Source: Flagellimonas spongiicola
Lineage (GTDB): Bacteria > Bacteroidota > Bacteroidia > Flavobacteriales > Flavobacteriaceae
Assembly (NCBI RefSeq): GCF_023502425.1
Contig: NZ_JAMFMA010000001.1
Location: 62,001-126,000 of the forward strand
Direction of reading: 5' to 3'
Length of the DNA stretch: 64,000 nt
A program made the position numbers and the translations under genes. Every line of letters begins with the position of its first letter. Position 1 is the stretch's first letter. Under the pieces are notes generated by a model. It saw nothing but the letters and a program-made list of their open reading frames with translations, was not told the origin of the DNA and did not search any database. Positions 8,360-18,234 of this stretch are shown here, in pieces.

Positions 8360-9041
8360 ATATCCCATAACCGATATATTTTTTGATTTAGATCATACAC
8401 TCTGGGATTTTGAAAAAAACTCCGCCCTAACTTTTGAAAAGATTTTAGCAGAAAATAATGTGGCAGTAAATCTTGATGACTTTCTTCAGTATTATGTTCC
8501 CATTAACCACGAATATTGGAAGCTTTATCGAGAAAACCTGGTTACAAAAGAAGAATTAAGGTACCAAAGGCTTAAAAGAACTTTCGATTCCTTGTCCCTG
8601 CAGATTTCGGATGCAACAATAAGTGTTTTGGCAGATGCTTATATACAATATTTGTCCTCCTATAACCATCTTTTTCCAGATACCGTGCAGACCTTGGAAT
8701 ATCTTTCGCCAAAGTACAAACTGCATATTATTACAAATGGGTTTCAGGAAATTCAAGAGAAAAAGCTCCGAGGTGCCAACATCTTTCATTTCTTTGAACA
8801 CGTAGTCAATTCTGAGGATGCCGGAGTGAAAAAGCCGCATCCCTATATTTTTGAGCTGGCATTGGAAAAAGCCAACGTACTCCCAAAAAATGCAATAATG
8901 ATCGGCGACAATCTAGAAGCTGATATTTTAGGTGCGCAGTCCGTTGGTCTGCAAACACTTCATTTTAATGCACATAGCGAACCTGATCACAATTTGTGTC
9001 AAATGATTAACCATTTGATTGAAATAAAAAGCATTTTATAG
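8352..9041 (+). CDS. YjjG family noncanonical pyrimidine nucleotidase (HAD superfamily)
   Basis: HAD phosphatase of 229 aa. Motif I is FFDLDHTLWDF, with nucleophile Asp12 and Asp14. A helical cap follows, then motif II IITNG, the motif III Lys in AGVKKPHPYIF and motif IV MIGDNLEADILGA. Family enzymes dephosphorylate nucleoside monophosphates, and E. coli YjjG removes noncanonical pyrimidine nucleotides, a house-cleaning job in the cytoplasm. The ATG overlaps the end of the upstream gene by eight bases. A stem-loop lies just after the stop (9044-9084). Confidence 0.88.
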   Translation: MFKYPITDIFFDLDHTLWDFEKNSALTFEKILAENNVAVNLDDFLQYYVPINHEYWKLYRENLVTKEELRYQRLKRTFDSLSLQISDATISVLADAYIQYLSSYNHLFPDTVQTLEYLSPKYKLHIITNGFQEIQEKKLRGANIFHFFEHVVNSEDAGVKKPHPYIFELALEKANVLPKNAIMIGDNLEADILGAQSVGLQTLHFNAHSEPDHNLCQMINHLIEIKSIL

Positions 9042-9043
9042 AG

Positions 9044-9084
9044 TTATAGTAGGGTACAGCATTACCCTCATTGTTATACTATAA
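9044..9084 (+). other. Bulged stem-loop between the HAD gene and the next lipoprotein gene
   Basis: Two stacked helices: TTATAGT (9044-9050) with ACTATAA (9078-9084), and AGGGTA (9051-9056) with TACCCT (9063-9068). They close a 6-nt loop and leave a 9-nt bulge on the 3' side. No T-run follows, so it is not a standard terminator. It occupies most of the 58-base gap and could stabilise or process the transcript. Confidence 0.5.
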
Positions 9085-9099
9085 AATTGCTTTTGATCC

Positions 9100-9651
9100 A
9101 TGAAAAGATTGCTTTCGCGCTTTTTGGCTGTACCCCTTGCGTTTATTTTAACCTTGTCCTGTTCAGAGGAACAAGATTTCAATCAATTTGATGATTTGAC
9201 CGTAACGCCAACAGTGGCCTCCAGTATATTTTACTTGGAATCTACAGAGGAAATGATAAATGCTGTACCCACCTTCCCAGTTTTTTATTCCCAAGAATTC
9301 AGTTTTAATCCATTTAATGAACAATTTGTTGCGGATCATCTTTTAGACGGGATGTTATTGTATGAACTGGAAAACACAACGAGTAAACAACTTACCTTGA
9401 CCATTGAGTTCATGGATGATGCCAATACGGTATTGGATACAGAAACCTTTACCATAGAGCCTGAACCAGCACCATTGTTGACGCGGGAAGTTGCCTATGG
9501 ACCAGGCGGAAAAAACTTGGATATATTGACGAACACCACCAGATTACGTGTATCTGGGCAGAATTTGGGGGATAATACAAGTGTTTCACCTATCGCAGAC
9601 CCTACAATAATTTTTAGGTCAGCTGGCGAGTTTAGATTCCGTTTACAATGA
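9100..9651 (+). CDS. hypothetical lipoprotein
   Basis: 183 aa with a lipoprotein signal peptide: basic MKRLLSRF, a hydrophobic core and the lipobox LTLSC (Cys at about residue 21), followed by SEEQDF. Acidic residues directly after the lipidated Cys resemble the surface-export signal described for Flavobacteriia. The rest is beta-rich with no recognised domain. Its stop overlaps the start of the following DUF5723-type outer membrane protein by four bases (ATGA), so the two are coupled and may act together at the outer membrane. Function unknown. Confidence 0.8.
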   Translation: MKRLLSRFLAVPLAFILTLSCSEEQDFNQFDDLTVTPTVASSIFYLESTEEMINAVPTFPVFYSQEFSFNPFNEQFVADHLLDGMLLYELENTTSKQLTLTIEFMDDANTVLDTETFTIEPEPAPLLTREVAYGPGGKNLDILTNTTRLRVSGQNLGDNTSVSPIADPTIIFRSAGEFRFRLQ

Positions 9652-11108
9652 AAAAACGGTTTCTGATTATTCTATTTTGGTCTTTAGGGGCAATTATTTT
9701 ACATGCCCAAAACAAACAGTTGTTGTACGACTTTTACGAGATTCCACAATCCATCCTTGTAAACCCTGGTGTGAAAACCATGCAAAAATGGCATGTTGGT
9801 ATTCCGGTGTTGTCCGGCTTGTCCTTTCAAGGAGGAACAAGTGGCGTAACTGTGAATGACCTTTTTGCCAATGATGGTGTGGACTTTACTACAAAGGTCA
9901 GAGAACGGCTTATAGATGGGATGAGCAAACGCGATGATTTCAGTACCACGAGTTATATTGATGGCATTAACATTGGTTTCCGTGGTAAAAACCGGCCAGA
10001 TGACTTCTATTCCTTTGGAATGTATGGTGAAACGGATATCATAGCCTATTGGCCTAAAGATTTGGCCATTTTGGCGTTTGAAGGAAATGGAGGCAACAAT
10101 ATTGGAAGAAGTTTTGATCTAAGCGATTTAAGCTTGCGCGGTGAAATGATCAACGTAATCCATTTCGGGATAAATCGTAAGATTGATAAAAGTCTTATTG
10201 TTGGGGCTCGGGCGAAGCTGTATTCATCCATTTTCCAATTTCAGTCTACAGCAAACAAAGGAACCTTTAGGACAACGCAAGGTCAAGACAATATTTATAG
10301 ATCAACTTTAGATATTGATATGCAACTGCAGACGGCAGGGGTTGAAGAGATATTGGATATTTTGGAGGTGGATTCAGGTACCACTGCAGAGGATTTAACT
10401 TCATTATTCACCAGACGCGTATTCCTAGGCGGAAATTTAGGTCTAGGATTTGATGCAGGTTTCACATACAAACTAAATCCTCAAACAACCATAACCGGAA
10501 GCATGTTAGATCTTGGTTTCATTTACAACTCCAAGGATGTAAAGAATTATTCGGTTAGGGGTAATACCGCTATTGAAGGAGTTACTGTGTTTTTGCCAGA
10601 AGACATCACCAGTATTGGCAACGAGTTATGGGAAGATTTGGTGGATGAGGTAGAAGCGGCAGTTCCGTATGAGGAGGATGATGGTAGTTATATTTCCTTT
10701 AGACCTTTAAAAGTTTACGGGTCCATACGATATGATTTTGGTGAAGGTTCAAGTCCGTTACGGGAAAATTGTGGCTGTTTGATTACTCAAGGTAATGGAG
10801 GAACCAATGACAATTGGTATAGGAATAGTGTGGGAGGACAACTGTATATGGTAAAGAGACCAAGAGGTGTTCAAGCCGCATTGACTGGTTTTTACCAAAA
10901 ACGTTTAGGGCAGGCTATGTCGTTCAAGACAACTTATACGGTAGATAAGTATTCATTTACCAATATAGGATTGGGACTTAATTTTCAAGCTGGACCAGTT
11001 AATTTTTATATACTAGGAGACAATCTTTTGTCCTATAGAAATGTAGCGGACACTCATTATGCTTCTTTACAGTTCGGATTTAATATTATATCTTGGAACG
11101 ATAATTGA
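9648..11108 (+). CDS. DUF5723 family outer membrane protein
   Basis: 486 aa. A signal peptide (hydrophobic residues 5-20, cleavage after LHAQ) is followed by a beta-strand-rich protein whose segments (YDFYEIPQSILVNPGVK near the start, FRPLKVYGSIRYDFG, GPVNFYILGDNLLSYRNV near the end) match the Bacteroidota DUF5723 type, predicted to be an outer-membrane beta-barrel related to PorV/FadL-like proteins. It is coupled by an ATGA overlap to the upstream lipoprotein. The next gene begins 13 bases after the stop. A cargo or function cannot be assigned. The three envelope genes look like one unit. Confidence 0.82.
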   Translation: MKKRFLIILFWSLGAIILHAQNKQLLYDFYEIPQSILVNPGVKTMQKWHVGIPVLSGLSFQGGTSGVTVNDLFANDGVDFTTKVRERLIDGMSKRDDFSTTSYIDGINIGFRGKNRPDDFYSFGMYGETDIIAYWPKDLAILAFEGNGGNNIGRSFDLSDLSLRGEMINVIHFGINRKIDKSLIVGARAKLYSSIFQFQSTANKGTFRTTQGQDNIYRSTLDIDMQLQTAGVEEILDILEVDSGTTAEDLTSLFTRRVFLGGNLGLGFDAGFTYKLNPQTTITGSMLDLGFIYNSKDVKNYSVRGNTAIEGVTVFLPEDITSIGNELWEDLVDEVEAAVPYEEDDGSYISFRPLKVYGSIRYDFGEGSSPLRENCGCLITQGNGGTNDNWYRNSVGGQLYMVKRPRGVQAALTGFYQKRLGQAMSFKTTYTVDKYSFTNIGLGLNFQAGPVNFYILGDNLLSYRNVADTHYASLQFGFNIISWNDN

Positions 11109-11121
11109 GTATCTGTTACGT

Positions 11122-11961
11122 ATGAAGTCTAAACAGTTATTAGTATCGGTATTTGTGTTGGTTTTTGTTGGTATGGCAAACGCGCAATTAAATAAATATA
11201 AGTACATCATTGTACCTAAGAAGTTTGATGCGTTCAAAGAGCAAAACATGCATCAGACCAGTACCATGATCAAATTCCTATTCTCACAAGAAGGATTTAC
11301 TACCACCTATGACGATTTATTGCCTGAAGATTTAGCCAGTGATCGTTGTTTAGGTCTTGTTGCAGATTTGGAAGATAACTCCAACTTGTTCAGCACTCGT
11401 ACCACACTTGTTTTAAAGGATTGTAATGGTGCAGAAGTGTTTCGAAGCATCGAAGGAAGAAGCAAAATAAAGGAGTTTAAGGCTGCATACAGAGAATCCG
11501 TTTCAAATACATTCGCGCCAATAAAATCCATCGGATATTCATATACACCCAAGGATGAAAAAACGGCAAAAAAGGAAAGCGAGACCGTGACCGTCAGCTT
11601 TAAGGATGATGTTAAATCTGTAAATAAACAACCCGACTCCAAAGTCGTGCAACAAACCGCTACTCAAGAAGAGCAGAGTTATAAAAGCGTGGAGCCAGTT
11701 GCATCGAATATTACAAAATCGGTGGAAAAGAAACCTGCAGAAAATAATGTCTTGTACGCGCAGCCAACAGAAAATGGATATCAATTAGTGGATAGCTCAC
11801 CCAAAGTGGTCCTTAAGCTGATAAAAACTTCCGTAGATAATATTTTCCTTATAGATGATGATACCAAGAATGGGATGGTATTCAAAAAAGGAGAAAAGTG
11901 GGTATTGGAATATGCAGATGGAAATGGTAAAAAGCAGGAGGAATTGAACATTAAGTTCTAA
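11122..11961 (+). CDS. hypothetical secreted protein
   Basis: 279 aa from the ATG at 11122. A longer frame runs back to 11059, but only the 11122 start gives a proper signal peptide (MKSKQLLVSVFVLVFVGMANAQ, cleavage after ANA) and avoids overlap with the upstream gene. After the signal comes a conserved-looking N-terminal domain (YKYIIVPKKFDAFKEQ...MIKFLFSQEGF), a Lys/Glu/Ser-rich low-complexity linker at about residues 140-205, and a short beta-rich C-terminal domain. No family function is known to me. It converges with rarA and overlaps its 3' end by four bases. Confidence 0.78.
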   Translation: MKSKQLLVSVFVLVFVGMANAQLNKYKYIIVPKKFDAFKEQNMHQTSTMIKFLFSQEGFTTTYDDLLPEDLASDRCLGLVADLEDNSNLFSTRTTLVLKDCNGAEVFRSIEGRSKIKEFKAAYRESVSNTFAPIKSIGYSYTPKDEKTAKKESETVTVSFKDDVKSVNKQPDSKVVQQTATQEEQSYKSVEPVASNITKSVEKKPAENNVLYAQPTENGYQLVDSSPKVVLKLIKTSVDNIFLIDDDTKNGMVFKKGEKWVLEYADGNGKKQEELNIKF

Positions 11962-13235
11962 AATTCATACTTGTCTTTCCATCGTTTTTTCAAAAAATCC
12001 CGCAACGAATTCTCTCTAGGAGTATTTCCCGGTATGTAAAAACTGGTTCCTGAAATTTCTTCAGGAAGAAATTCAAAATCCACAAAATTCTGTACATGGT
12101 CATGGGCATAATCATAACCTTGACCATAACCTAGGTCTTTCATTAATTTTGTTGGAGCATTTCGTATGGCCAGTGGAACCGACAAATCCCCAGTTTCCCG
12201 TACTTTCTGTTGTGCTTGTTTTATTGCAACATAACTTGCATTGCTTTTTGGTGAACTGGCCAAATATGTTGCACACTGACTCAGGATTATTCTCGCCTCG
12301 GGGTAGCCAATGGTATTGACGGCTTGAAAAGTTGCATTGGCAAGCACCAATGCGGTTGGATTAGCATTTCCAATATCTTCAGAAGCCAATATAACCAACC
12401 TTCTAGCTATGAATTTGACATCTTCACCGCCTTCTATCATTCGAGCTAACCAATATACTGCAGCGTTAGGGTCGCTACCTCTTATCGATTTGATAAAAGC
12501 AGATATGATATCGTAATGTTGCTCACCCGTCTTATCATAAAGCACTGTATTTTTCTGAACCTTGGCCATTACCAAGTCATTGGTGATTTCTACAGTATCA
12601 CTGCCATCTGAATTAATGATCAATTCAAAAATGTTGAGCAATTTTCTGCCATCACCTCCTGACAGACGTAAAAGAGCTTCGGTTTCAACAAGTTCAATCT
12701 GTTTGGATTTTAGGTGCGTATCGGTTGCCATTGCCCTATGCAACAAGGCTTCTAAATCAGTTTTGTCAAAAGGGTTCAGGATATAGACTTGGCAACGTGA
12801 TAAAAGCGCTGGAATTACCTCAAAACTGGGATTTTCCGTGGTCGCACCAATTAACGTTACCCATCCCTTTTCCACTGCGCCCAACAAAGAATCTTGCTGG
12901 GATTTACTGAATCTATGTATTTCATCAATGAACAAAATAGGATTTTTAGCCGTAAAAAGTCCTCCGCTCTGTTTGGCTTTTTCAATAACCTCCCGCACAT
13001 CTTTTACACCACTACTAATTGCGCTTAACGTATAAAATGGGCGTTCGCTTTCAGTGGCAATAATATTCGCTAAGGTAGTTTTTCCTGTACCAGGAGGGCC
13101 CCAAAAAATCAAAGATGGGATAATGCCATTTTTGATTTGATGCGTAAGGGAGCCCTTTTCACCAACTAAATGATTTTGACTAATATACTCTTCCAGAGTT
13201 CTTGGTCGTATGCGCTCTGCCAAAGGTTCGTTCAT
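11958..13235 (-). CDS. rarA: replication-associated recombination protein A (MgsA/RarA AAA+ ATPase)
   Basis: 425 aa, full length. The AAA+ core has Walker A GPPGTGKTT (about 46-54), Walker B ILFIDEIHRFSKSQQD and sensor 1 IGATTENPSFEV. The C-terminal domain has the family signature FIKSIRGSDPNAAVYWLARM. RarA acts at stalled replication forks with SSB and is related to the clamp-loader ATPases. It is a single-gene unit, with its nearest upstream neighbour divergent. Its last four bases overlap the end of the convergent secreted-protein gene, so transcripts from both strands meet here. Confidence 0.95.
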   Translation of the reverse strand: MNEPLAERIRPRTLEEYISQNHLVGEKGSLTHQIKNGIIPSLIFWGPPGTGKTTLANIIATESERPFYTLSAISSGVKDVREVIEKAKQSGGLFTAKNPILFIDEIHRFSKSQQDSLLGAVEKGWVTLIGATTENPSFEVIPALLSRCQVYILNPFDKTDLEALLHRAMATDTHLKSKQIELVETEALLRLSGGDGRKLLNIFELIINSDGSDTVEITNDLVMAKVQKNTVLYDKTGEQHYDIISAFIKSIRGSDPNAAVYWLARMIEGGEDVKFIARRLVILASEDIGNANPTALVLANATFQAVNTIGYPEARIILSQCATYLASSPKSNASYVAIKQAQQKVRETGDLSVPLAIRNAPTKLMKDLGYGQGYDYAHDHVQNFVDFEFLPEEISGTSFYIPGNTPRENSLRDFLKKRWKDKYEF

Positions 13236-13367
13236 GGGAATAAAAATAAGTTTTTAAAAGGATCATTGTCGAAAAAATGTAATCTTGAACAGCATTAAAA
13301 CGACTATACAGCTGACAATTTGTAAGTAGATTACACTATGGAAGGATAATTGAAGTTATAAATTAAG

Positions 13368-14090
13368 ATGCCTAAAAAACAATTTCAGATAAGTGATTCG
13401 GTGTTGTTAATGCCCCTGTTTGCTATACTGTCCATTTGGATTGTATATTGGATTGAAGTGCAATTTGGATTCAACTTCAACCAATATGGTGTGCGACCAC
13501 GAACGATTTCCGGATTGAAAGGAGTATTTTTCAGCCCTTTTATCCATGGATCGGTTGAACATTTATACAACAATACGATACCATTGGCGGTCTTAACAGC
13601 CTTCCTATTTTATTTTTACCGATCTGTGGCGTTTAGAGTGCTGTTGATTGGGGGTCTACTCTCAGGGGTTTTGACATGGTTGATAGGTCGAGATTCCTTT
13701 CACATTGGCGCAAGCGGAATAATCTATGTGTTGGCGAGTTTCATTTTTTTCAAAGGCATATTTGCACGGCATTTCAGGTTGGTGGCATTGTCTCTTGTTG
13801 TGGTATTTGTGTATGGAAGTATGATTTGGTACATATTTCCAGTCAAAGAAGGGATTTCTTGGGAAGGTCATTTGTCAGGGTTTCTTGTTGGATTGTTTTT
13901 TGCATTGACTACAAAAGTTCAGGTACCACCCAGGAAAAAATACGAATGGGAAAAGGAAGGTTATGACGAAGAAAACGATCCTTTCTTGAAGCATTTTGAC
14001 GAGAATGGAAATTTCATTGAGAACACACCTGAAGAACAGGACCAAAACGCGGTGAAAATAACGTACCAGTATAAATCCAAAGATTCGTAG
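13368..14090 (+). CDS. rhomboid family intramembrane serine protease
   Basis: 240 aa with about six membrane helices. The catalytic Ser is in HIGASGIIYVLAS (Ser116) and the catalytic His in WEGHLSGFLVGL (His168). The HGSVEHLYNNTIPL segment corresponds to the HxxxN helix of the oxyanion region. The enzyme cleaves membrane-anchored substrates within the bilayer. An acidic cytoplasmic tail of about 50 residues (EEENDPFLKHFDENG and on) follows the last helix. It converges on the rlmB-type gene with nine bases between stops. Confidence 0.93.
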   Translation: MPKKQFQISDSVLLMPLFAILSIWIVYWIEVQFGFNFNQYGVRPRTISGLKGVFFSPFIHGSVEHLYNNTIPLAVLTAFLFYFYRSVAFRVLLIGGLLSGVLTWLIGRDSFHIGASGIIYVLASFIFFKGIFARHFRLVALSLVVVFVYGSMIWYIFPVKEGISWEGHLSGFLVGLFFALTTKVQVPPRKKYEWEKEGYDEENDPFLKHFDENGNFIENTPEEQDQNAVKITYQYKSKDS

Positions 14091-14099
14091 GCTACCTAT

Positions 14100-14831
14100 C
14101 TAGGAAATACGTTGTCGTACAACCTCGTATAGAAAAACACCACATGCTACAGACACATTCAGTGAACCAATCTGTCCCATCAAAGGAAGTTTGGCGGAAT
14201 GATCCAATACCTTTAGCACTGAACTTGAAATACCTCTATCCTCAGCACCCATGACTATGGCACAAGCTAATTTGAAATCAATACTATAGAGGTTTTTATC
14301 AGCTTTTTCTGTGGCACCTACCACGTTAACCCCGGAAGATTGCAAATAATAAATAGCATCTTTCAAGTGATCAACTTTTGCGATAGGGACATTGAATACC
14401 GCCCCGGCAGAGGTTTTTACTGTGTCCGGAGTAATTGGTGCAGCGCCGTTTTTTGGTATTATTATCCCGTCAACGCCGCAAACTTCAGCTGTTCTAATAA
14501 TGGCGCCAAAGTTACGGACATCAGAAATTTGATCTAGTAGAAGAAAAAATGGCGCATCCTTCTCCTCCAAAACCTTTTCTGCCAACGCCTCAAAGTCATG
14601 GAACTGTACCGGTGATATTTGAGCTACCGCTCCTTGGTGGTTGTTCTTGGTAAGTCTGTTAAGTTTTTCAACAGGGACATAAGAACTACTGATTCCATTT
14701 TTCCGGATTGTGCTTTCCAATTCTCGAAAGAGTTCTCCCGCCAATCCTTTTTGCAAAAAGACTTTATTGATAGGTTGGTCTGCCTCAATGGCCTCTAAAA
14801 TAGCCCGTATACCGTATATCTGGTTGTTCAT
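14100..14831 (-). CDS. rlmB: 23S rRNA (guanosine-2'-O)-methyltransferase RlmB / TrmH family
   Basis: SpoU/TrmH (SPOUT) methyltransferase of 243 aa. The N-terminal substrate-binding domain (IYGIRAILEAIEADQPINKV) is followed by the knotted catalytic domain with DQISDVRNFGAIIRTAE, IVMGAEDRGIS and LPLMGQIGSLNVSVA. The arrangement is that of RlmB, which methylates G2251 of 23S rRNA using S-adenosylmethionine. TrmH-family enzymes acting on other positions cannot be fully excluded. It lies 10 bases downstream of the large FG-GAP lipoprotein gene on the same strand and may be reached by read-through from it. Confidence 0.9.
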   Translation of the reverse strand: MNNQIYGIRAILEAIEADQPINKVFLQKGLAGELFRELESTIRKNGISSSYVPVEKLNRLTKNNHQGAVAQISPVQFHDFEALAEKVLEEKDAPFFLLLDQISDVRNFGAIIRTAEVCGVDGIIIPKNGAAPITPDTVKTSAGAVFNVPIAKVDHLKDAIYYLQSSGVNVVGATEKADKNLYSIDFKLACAIVMGAEDRGISSSVLKVLDHSAKLPLMGQIGSLNVSVACGVFLYEVVRQRIS

Positions 14832-14841
14832 TGCAGTGATT

Positions 14842-17800
14842 CTAATAGCTAGGTGAAATCTTATGGATGCCTAAGGGGCCATTATTTGTGGTGTTTATCA
14901 AATAAGTACTATTGGGACCTTCAATCAACTCTAACGATTTTACATTTCCTTCAAGGTACAATCCAGATTCATGCTGTGACATTGGAAAATAGCCATCCTT
15001 GCCGTTTGAAATAAGGATTAAACCTGATATTGCATCCAATCTCGGTGTTTCTACCTCGGTTTCATAAATGTTTCCAGCAGTAATGACATCCTCAAAACCG
15101 TCCTTGTTGATATCAATGAAAACGCAATCGAGTAGGGGGAAAGCTTGCACTTCCGTAGGTAGAATATGCTTTTCAAAAGCATCATTGCCGTTGTTGATCA
15201 ATAAAATGGAATTGAATTCGGTAACACTCCGCTCATAAGAAGATTCCAATTTTTCACCATAAATATCTACCAATGTGGCATTTGCAAATTCGTTATAGGT
15301 TCCAAATTTATCTTTTATAAAAGGCATTTGTTGAGATGAACATTCACGACCTCTTACCGGTACATAGGTGCCATTGTACTTCTTGCTCAACACAATATCA
15401 TTTGTACCATTCTCATCAAAATCCGCTGCAAAAATTTTAAAGGGTTTCTCTTTGGAGGCTTTAAATTTGATATTTAGTCCCGCATTGCCTAGTATATAAT
15501 CTTTAAGTCCATCATTGTTGACATCAGTCTCATTGACAGAGAACCACCATCCTTTTTGTTGAAGTACTGGATCGTCTGCGGCCATATTTTCAAAGCGACC
15601 GTTTTTATTAATAAACACACCAATTCCTGTCCACTCTCCCACAGCAATGAAATCATCCAGACCGTCATTGTTTACGTCCGTGAGCTGTATATCGTTTATG
15701 ATGCCAAAATCCGCTAAATCCGGAACAACAGCGTCGGTTACATCTATAAGTTCCCCATTTCTATTTTCAAATAAGGTAGATGGTTGATGATTCGGATACA
15801 TTCCTGGAGATACGCGATTTCCAATCAACAAATCGTTATCACCATCCTTATCAAAATCCAAGAAAACTACGGATTTGCCATTTTTGGGATATTTACCCAA
15901 GGCGTCACTCTCCATTCGGGTAAGGTTGCCGCGGCCGTCATTAATGTAAATACGATCAGTGTGATAGGATGAAAATTCTGCAAATTCATTTCCACCACTA
16001 ACAATATAAAGATCTTGGTCCTTGTCCCCGTCAAAATCAAAGAATAGGGACTCCATGTCCTCATAAGCTGCATCAGCAACCAATGCAGGCGAGGCTAATT
16101 TTGTGAACCCCGTTGTATTTTGAATAAACACTGCTCCAGGTTGGCCCGCTGCACCTCCAACATGGATATCCATCAAACCGTCATTATTAATATCCCCTTG
16201 GGATACAATTGGTCCTAAATTGGATTGTTTGTAGGGTAACAAGATCTCTTTTTCAAAATCATCAAAAGGGTTTTCCTGATGGGTATAATCTAGTCCATAT
16301 GCACTAGTGGTCAACTTTTGGAACAGATTGTTGGATATAACCTGATTATTAGTGGATTTGGCATCGTTCTCATGGAACTCCAAGGTGCTATTCGCAGCTA
16401 CGTCAAACTTTTTTTCGATTTTTCCAGAGGCCCAAACTACTTGAATGGAATCAATTTTGGAGGCATTGCCTATTCCAAAGAGCGCATTATTTTCCTGTGA
16501 TGACCGATATCCACGTACTCTTTTAACCTCCATCATTTGAGGTTTCCCATCAACATGGATATAGATTTTTGCGAACACTTCAGAGCTATTGCCCTTAGGA
16601 ATAATTTTTAGATAATTGGCGTTGCCTTCTTCAATAGTTGTGTTACGGTAAACGAATGCGTTATCGTCCATGTTATTTACAACAAGGTCTAAATCACCAT
16701 CATTGTCCAAATCAGCGCTTATTGCGCCATTACTAAAGGAAAAATCATCCAGACCCCATTCAGTTGAAACATTTTTGAATTGTAATTTGGAGGATTGTTT
16801 GTACAAAATATTGGGTAAGCGCTCTGAAGGCATGGATTCGTACAAACTTTGTTTTACATCCAAAGGAACATTGTTCCCGTATTTCTGTCTAGCTTCAAAA
16901 ACTCTTCGCTGGAGGTCGTTATCTAATGCATAGCGCCTATAACCATTGGTAATGTGAATTTCTTTTTGACCATCCAGATCAAAATCGTTCATGAGTACCG
17001 ACCAACTCCAATCCGTATTGGCAACACCAGATAGCTGGGAAATATTGTTGAATTTTAATCCACCAATATTCTGCTGCAAGGAATTGTACATGTATTGATG
17101 TTGGAATTCCCTTTTGTTCACCAAATAATCAAATCGGCTTGTGCTCATGGAAGCCATCAAGGTTTTTGATCTTACATGGTCATTGGCTGCCATATCAAGT
17201 ACAAAGATGTCTTGAAGGTTATCGTTGTCGATATCAGCAATATCCAGTCCCATCCCATAAAAGGAGATTTGATTTGTGGTTTTTTTGATTTGATCAGAAA
17301 AAGTGCCGTTTTTGTTGTTGATGTACATGACATCCGGCAAATAGTAATCACTTGCCAAATAAATGTCCAACCAACCATCATTGTTAATGTCAGAAACGGA
17401 AAGACCTAAGCCGAAAATTGGTTTTTCAAGTCCAGCGGAGCGGGTGATGTCCACAAATTTACCCCCATCATTTCGGTACAAATGGGAGGAATTGTAATAA
17501 ATGCTTTCAGGATTTGAATCTAGGTAACGCTGAAGGCTTATCGGATCAAACCCATACAATTCGTTTTCATTCATTACCATGCAATCCAAATCACCATCCT
17601 TGTCAAAATCGAAAAAAGCGGACTGGGTGCTGATTCCTTGATCGGCAAGGCCCATTTCCTCAGCTTGTTCGGTGAAGGTGCCATCCTTTTGATTGATAAA
17701 CAATAGATTTTTTCGCTCAATACGATTTTTTGGTCCGCCTTGAGAGAAATAGATATCCATCCAACCATCATTATTGACGTCTGCAAAAGTTACACCATTG

Positions 17801-18180
17801 GACCAGTTTTTCCCTGAATTGATCCCTGAAGAATCCGTGACATCCTCAAAGGTGAAATTGCCAGTATTTATATAGATTTTATTGGCAACTTGATTCCCGC
17901 AGAACACAAGATCTAGGAGACCATCATTATTCAAGTCTTCAACACCAACGCCTGCACCATTATAGAAGTAATCATAATCAAAAAGATTTTCCATGGTCGC
18001 CACATCATGCGTAAGTCTGTTGTTGAAGTCAATCCCAGTTTTTGAACTTTCCAATTTTTGGAAAATCTTTTTCGTGGACGAATCCATAACGGATTCTTCG
18101 TTGACAGAATCTTCTTTTTTTTCAGATACGCAACTAAGGGCAAGTAGTGCAATTAAAAGTGATGTATAGGCTTTTGACAT
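14842..18180 (-). CDS. FG-GAP/VCBS repeat lipoprotein with ASPIC/UnbV domain (CRTAC1-like)
   Basis: 1112 aa from the ATG at 18180, which gives a clean lipoprotein signal (MSKAYTSLLIALLALSC). A longer frame adds six codons with no benefit. At least thirteen FG-GAP-type calcium-binding motifs of the D-[LIVF]-[NDE]-[NGK]-D-G form are spread along the protein (for example DLNNDGLLDLVF, DINNDGWLDIYL, DFDKDGDNDLLI, DINKDGFEDVIT), enough for two beta-propellers. Between them lies an ASPIC/UnbV-type segment (GYRSSQENNALFGIG...VVWASGK). Likely an outer-membrane-anchored surface protein binding carbohydrate or protein. It lies 81 bases downstream of the arylsulfotransferase-like gene, in the SusCD neighbourhood, with a 14-bp palindrome in the gap. 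Confidence 0.92.
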   Translation of the reverse strand: MSKAYTSLLIALLALSCVSEKKEDSVNEESVMDSSTKKIFQKLESSKTGIDFNNRLTHDVATMENLFDYDYFYNGAGVGVEDLNNDGLLDLVFCGNQVANKIYINTGNFTFEDVTDSSGINSGKNWSNGVTFADVNNDGWMDIYFSQGGPKNRIERKNLLFINQKDGTFTEQAEEMGLADQGISTQSAFFDFDKDGDLDCMVMNENELYGFDPISLQRYLDSNPESIYYNSSHLYRNDGGKFVDITRSAGLEKPIFGLGLSVSDINNDGWLDIYLASDYYLPDVMYINNKNGTFSDQIKKTTNQISFYGMGLDIADIDNDNLQDIFVLDMAANDHVRSKTLMASMSTSRFDYLVNKREFQHQYMYNSLQQNIGGLKFNNISQLSGVANTDWSWSVLMNDFDLDGQKEIHITNGYRRYALDNDLQRRVFEARQKYGNNVPLDVKQSLYESMPSERLPNILYKQSSKLQFKNVSTEWGLDDFSFSNGAISADLDNDGDLDLVVNNMDDNAFVYRNTTIEEGNANYLKIIPKGNSSEVFAKIYIHVDGKPQMMEVKRVRGYRSSQENNALFGIGNASKIDSIQVVWASGKIEKKFDVAANSTLEFHENDAKSTNNQVISNNLFQKLTTSAYGLDYTHQENPFDDFEKEILLPYKQSNLGPIVSQGDINNDGLMDIHVGGAAGQPGAVFIQNTTGFTKLASPALVADAAYEDMESLFFDFDGDKDQDLYIVSGGNEFAEFSSYHTDRIYINDGRGNLTRMESDALGKYPKNGKSVVFLDFDKDGDNDLLIGNRVSPGMYPNHQPSTLFENRNGELIDVTDAVVPDLADFGIINDIQLTDVNNDGLDDFIAVGEWTGIGVFINKNGRFENMAADDPVLQQKGWWFSVNETDVNNDGLKDYILGNAGLNIKFKASKEKPFKIFAADFDENGTNDIVLSKKYNGTYVPVRGRECSSQQMPFIKDKFGTYNEFANATLVDIYGEKLESSYERSVTEFNSILLINNGNDAFEKHILPTEVQAFPLLDCVFIDINKDGFEDVITAGNIYETEVETPRLDAISGLILISNGKDGYFPMSQHESGLYLEGNVKSLELIEGPNSTYLINTTNNGPLGIHKISPSY

Positions 18181-18234
18181 GCAATTAGCAATTAGCACGG
18201 GAATATACTATAATATGAGGATAAGCATTGTTAA

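Noticed and set aside
9048..9056. GTAGGGTA resembling the ECF box
   Set aside because: It lacks the T-run and the AGTTGTT block and is fully explained by the stem of the hairpin at 9044-9084.
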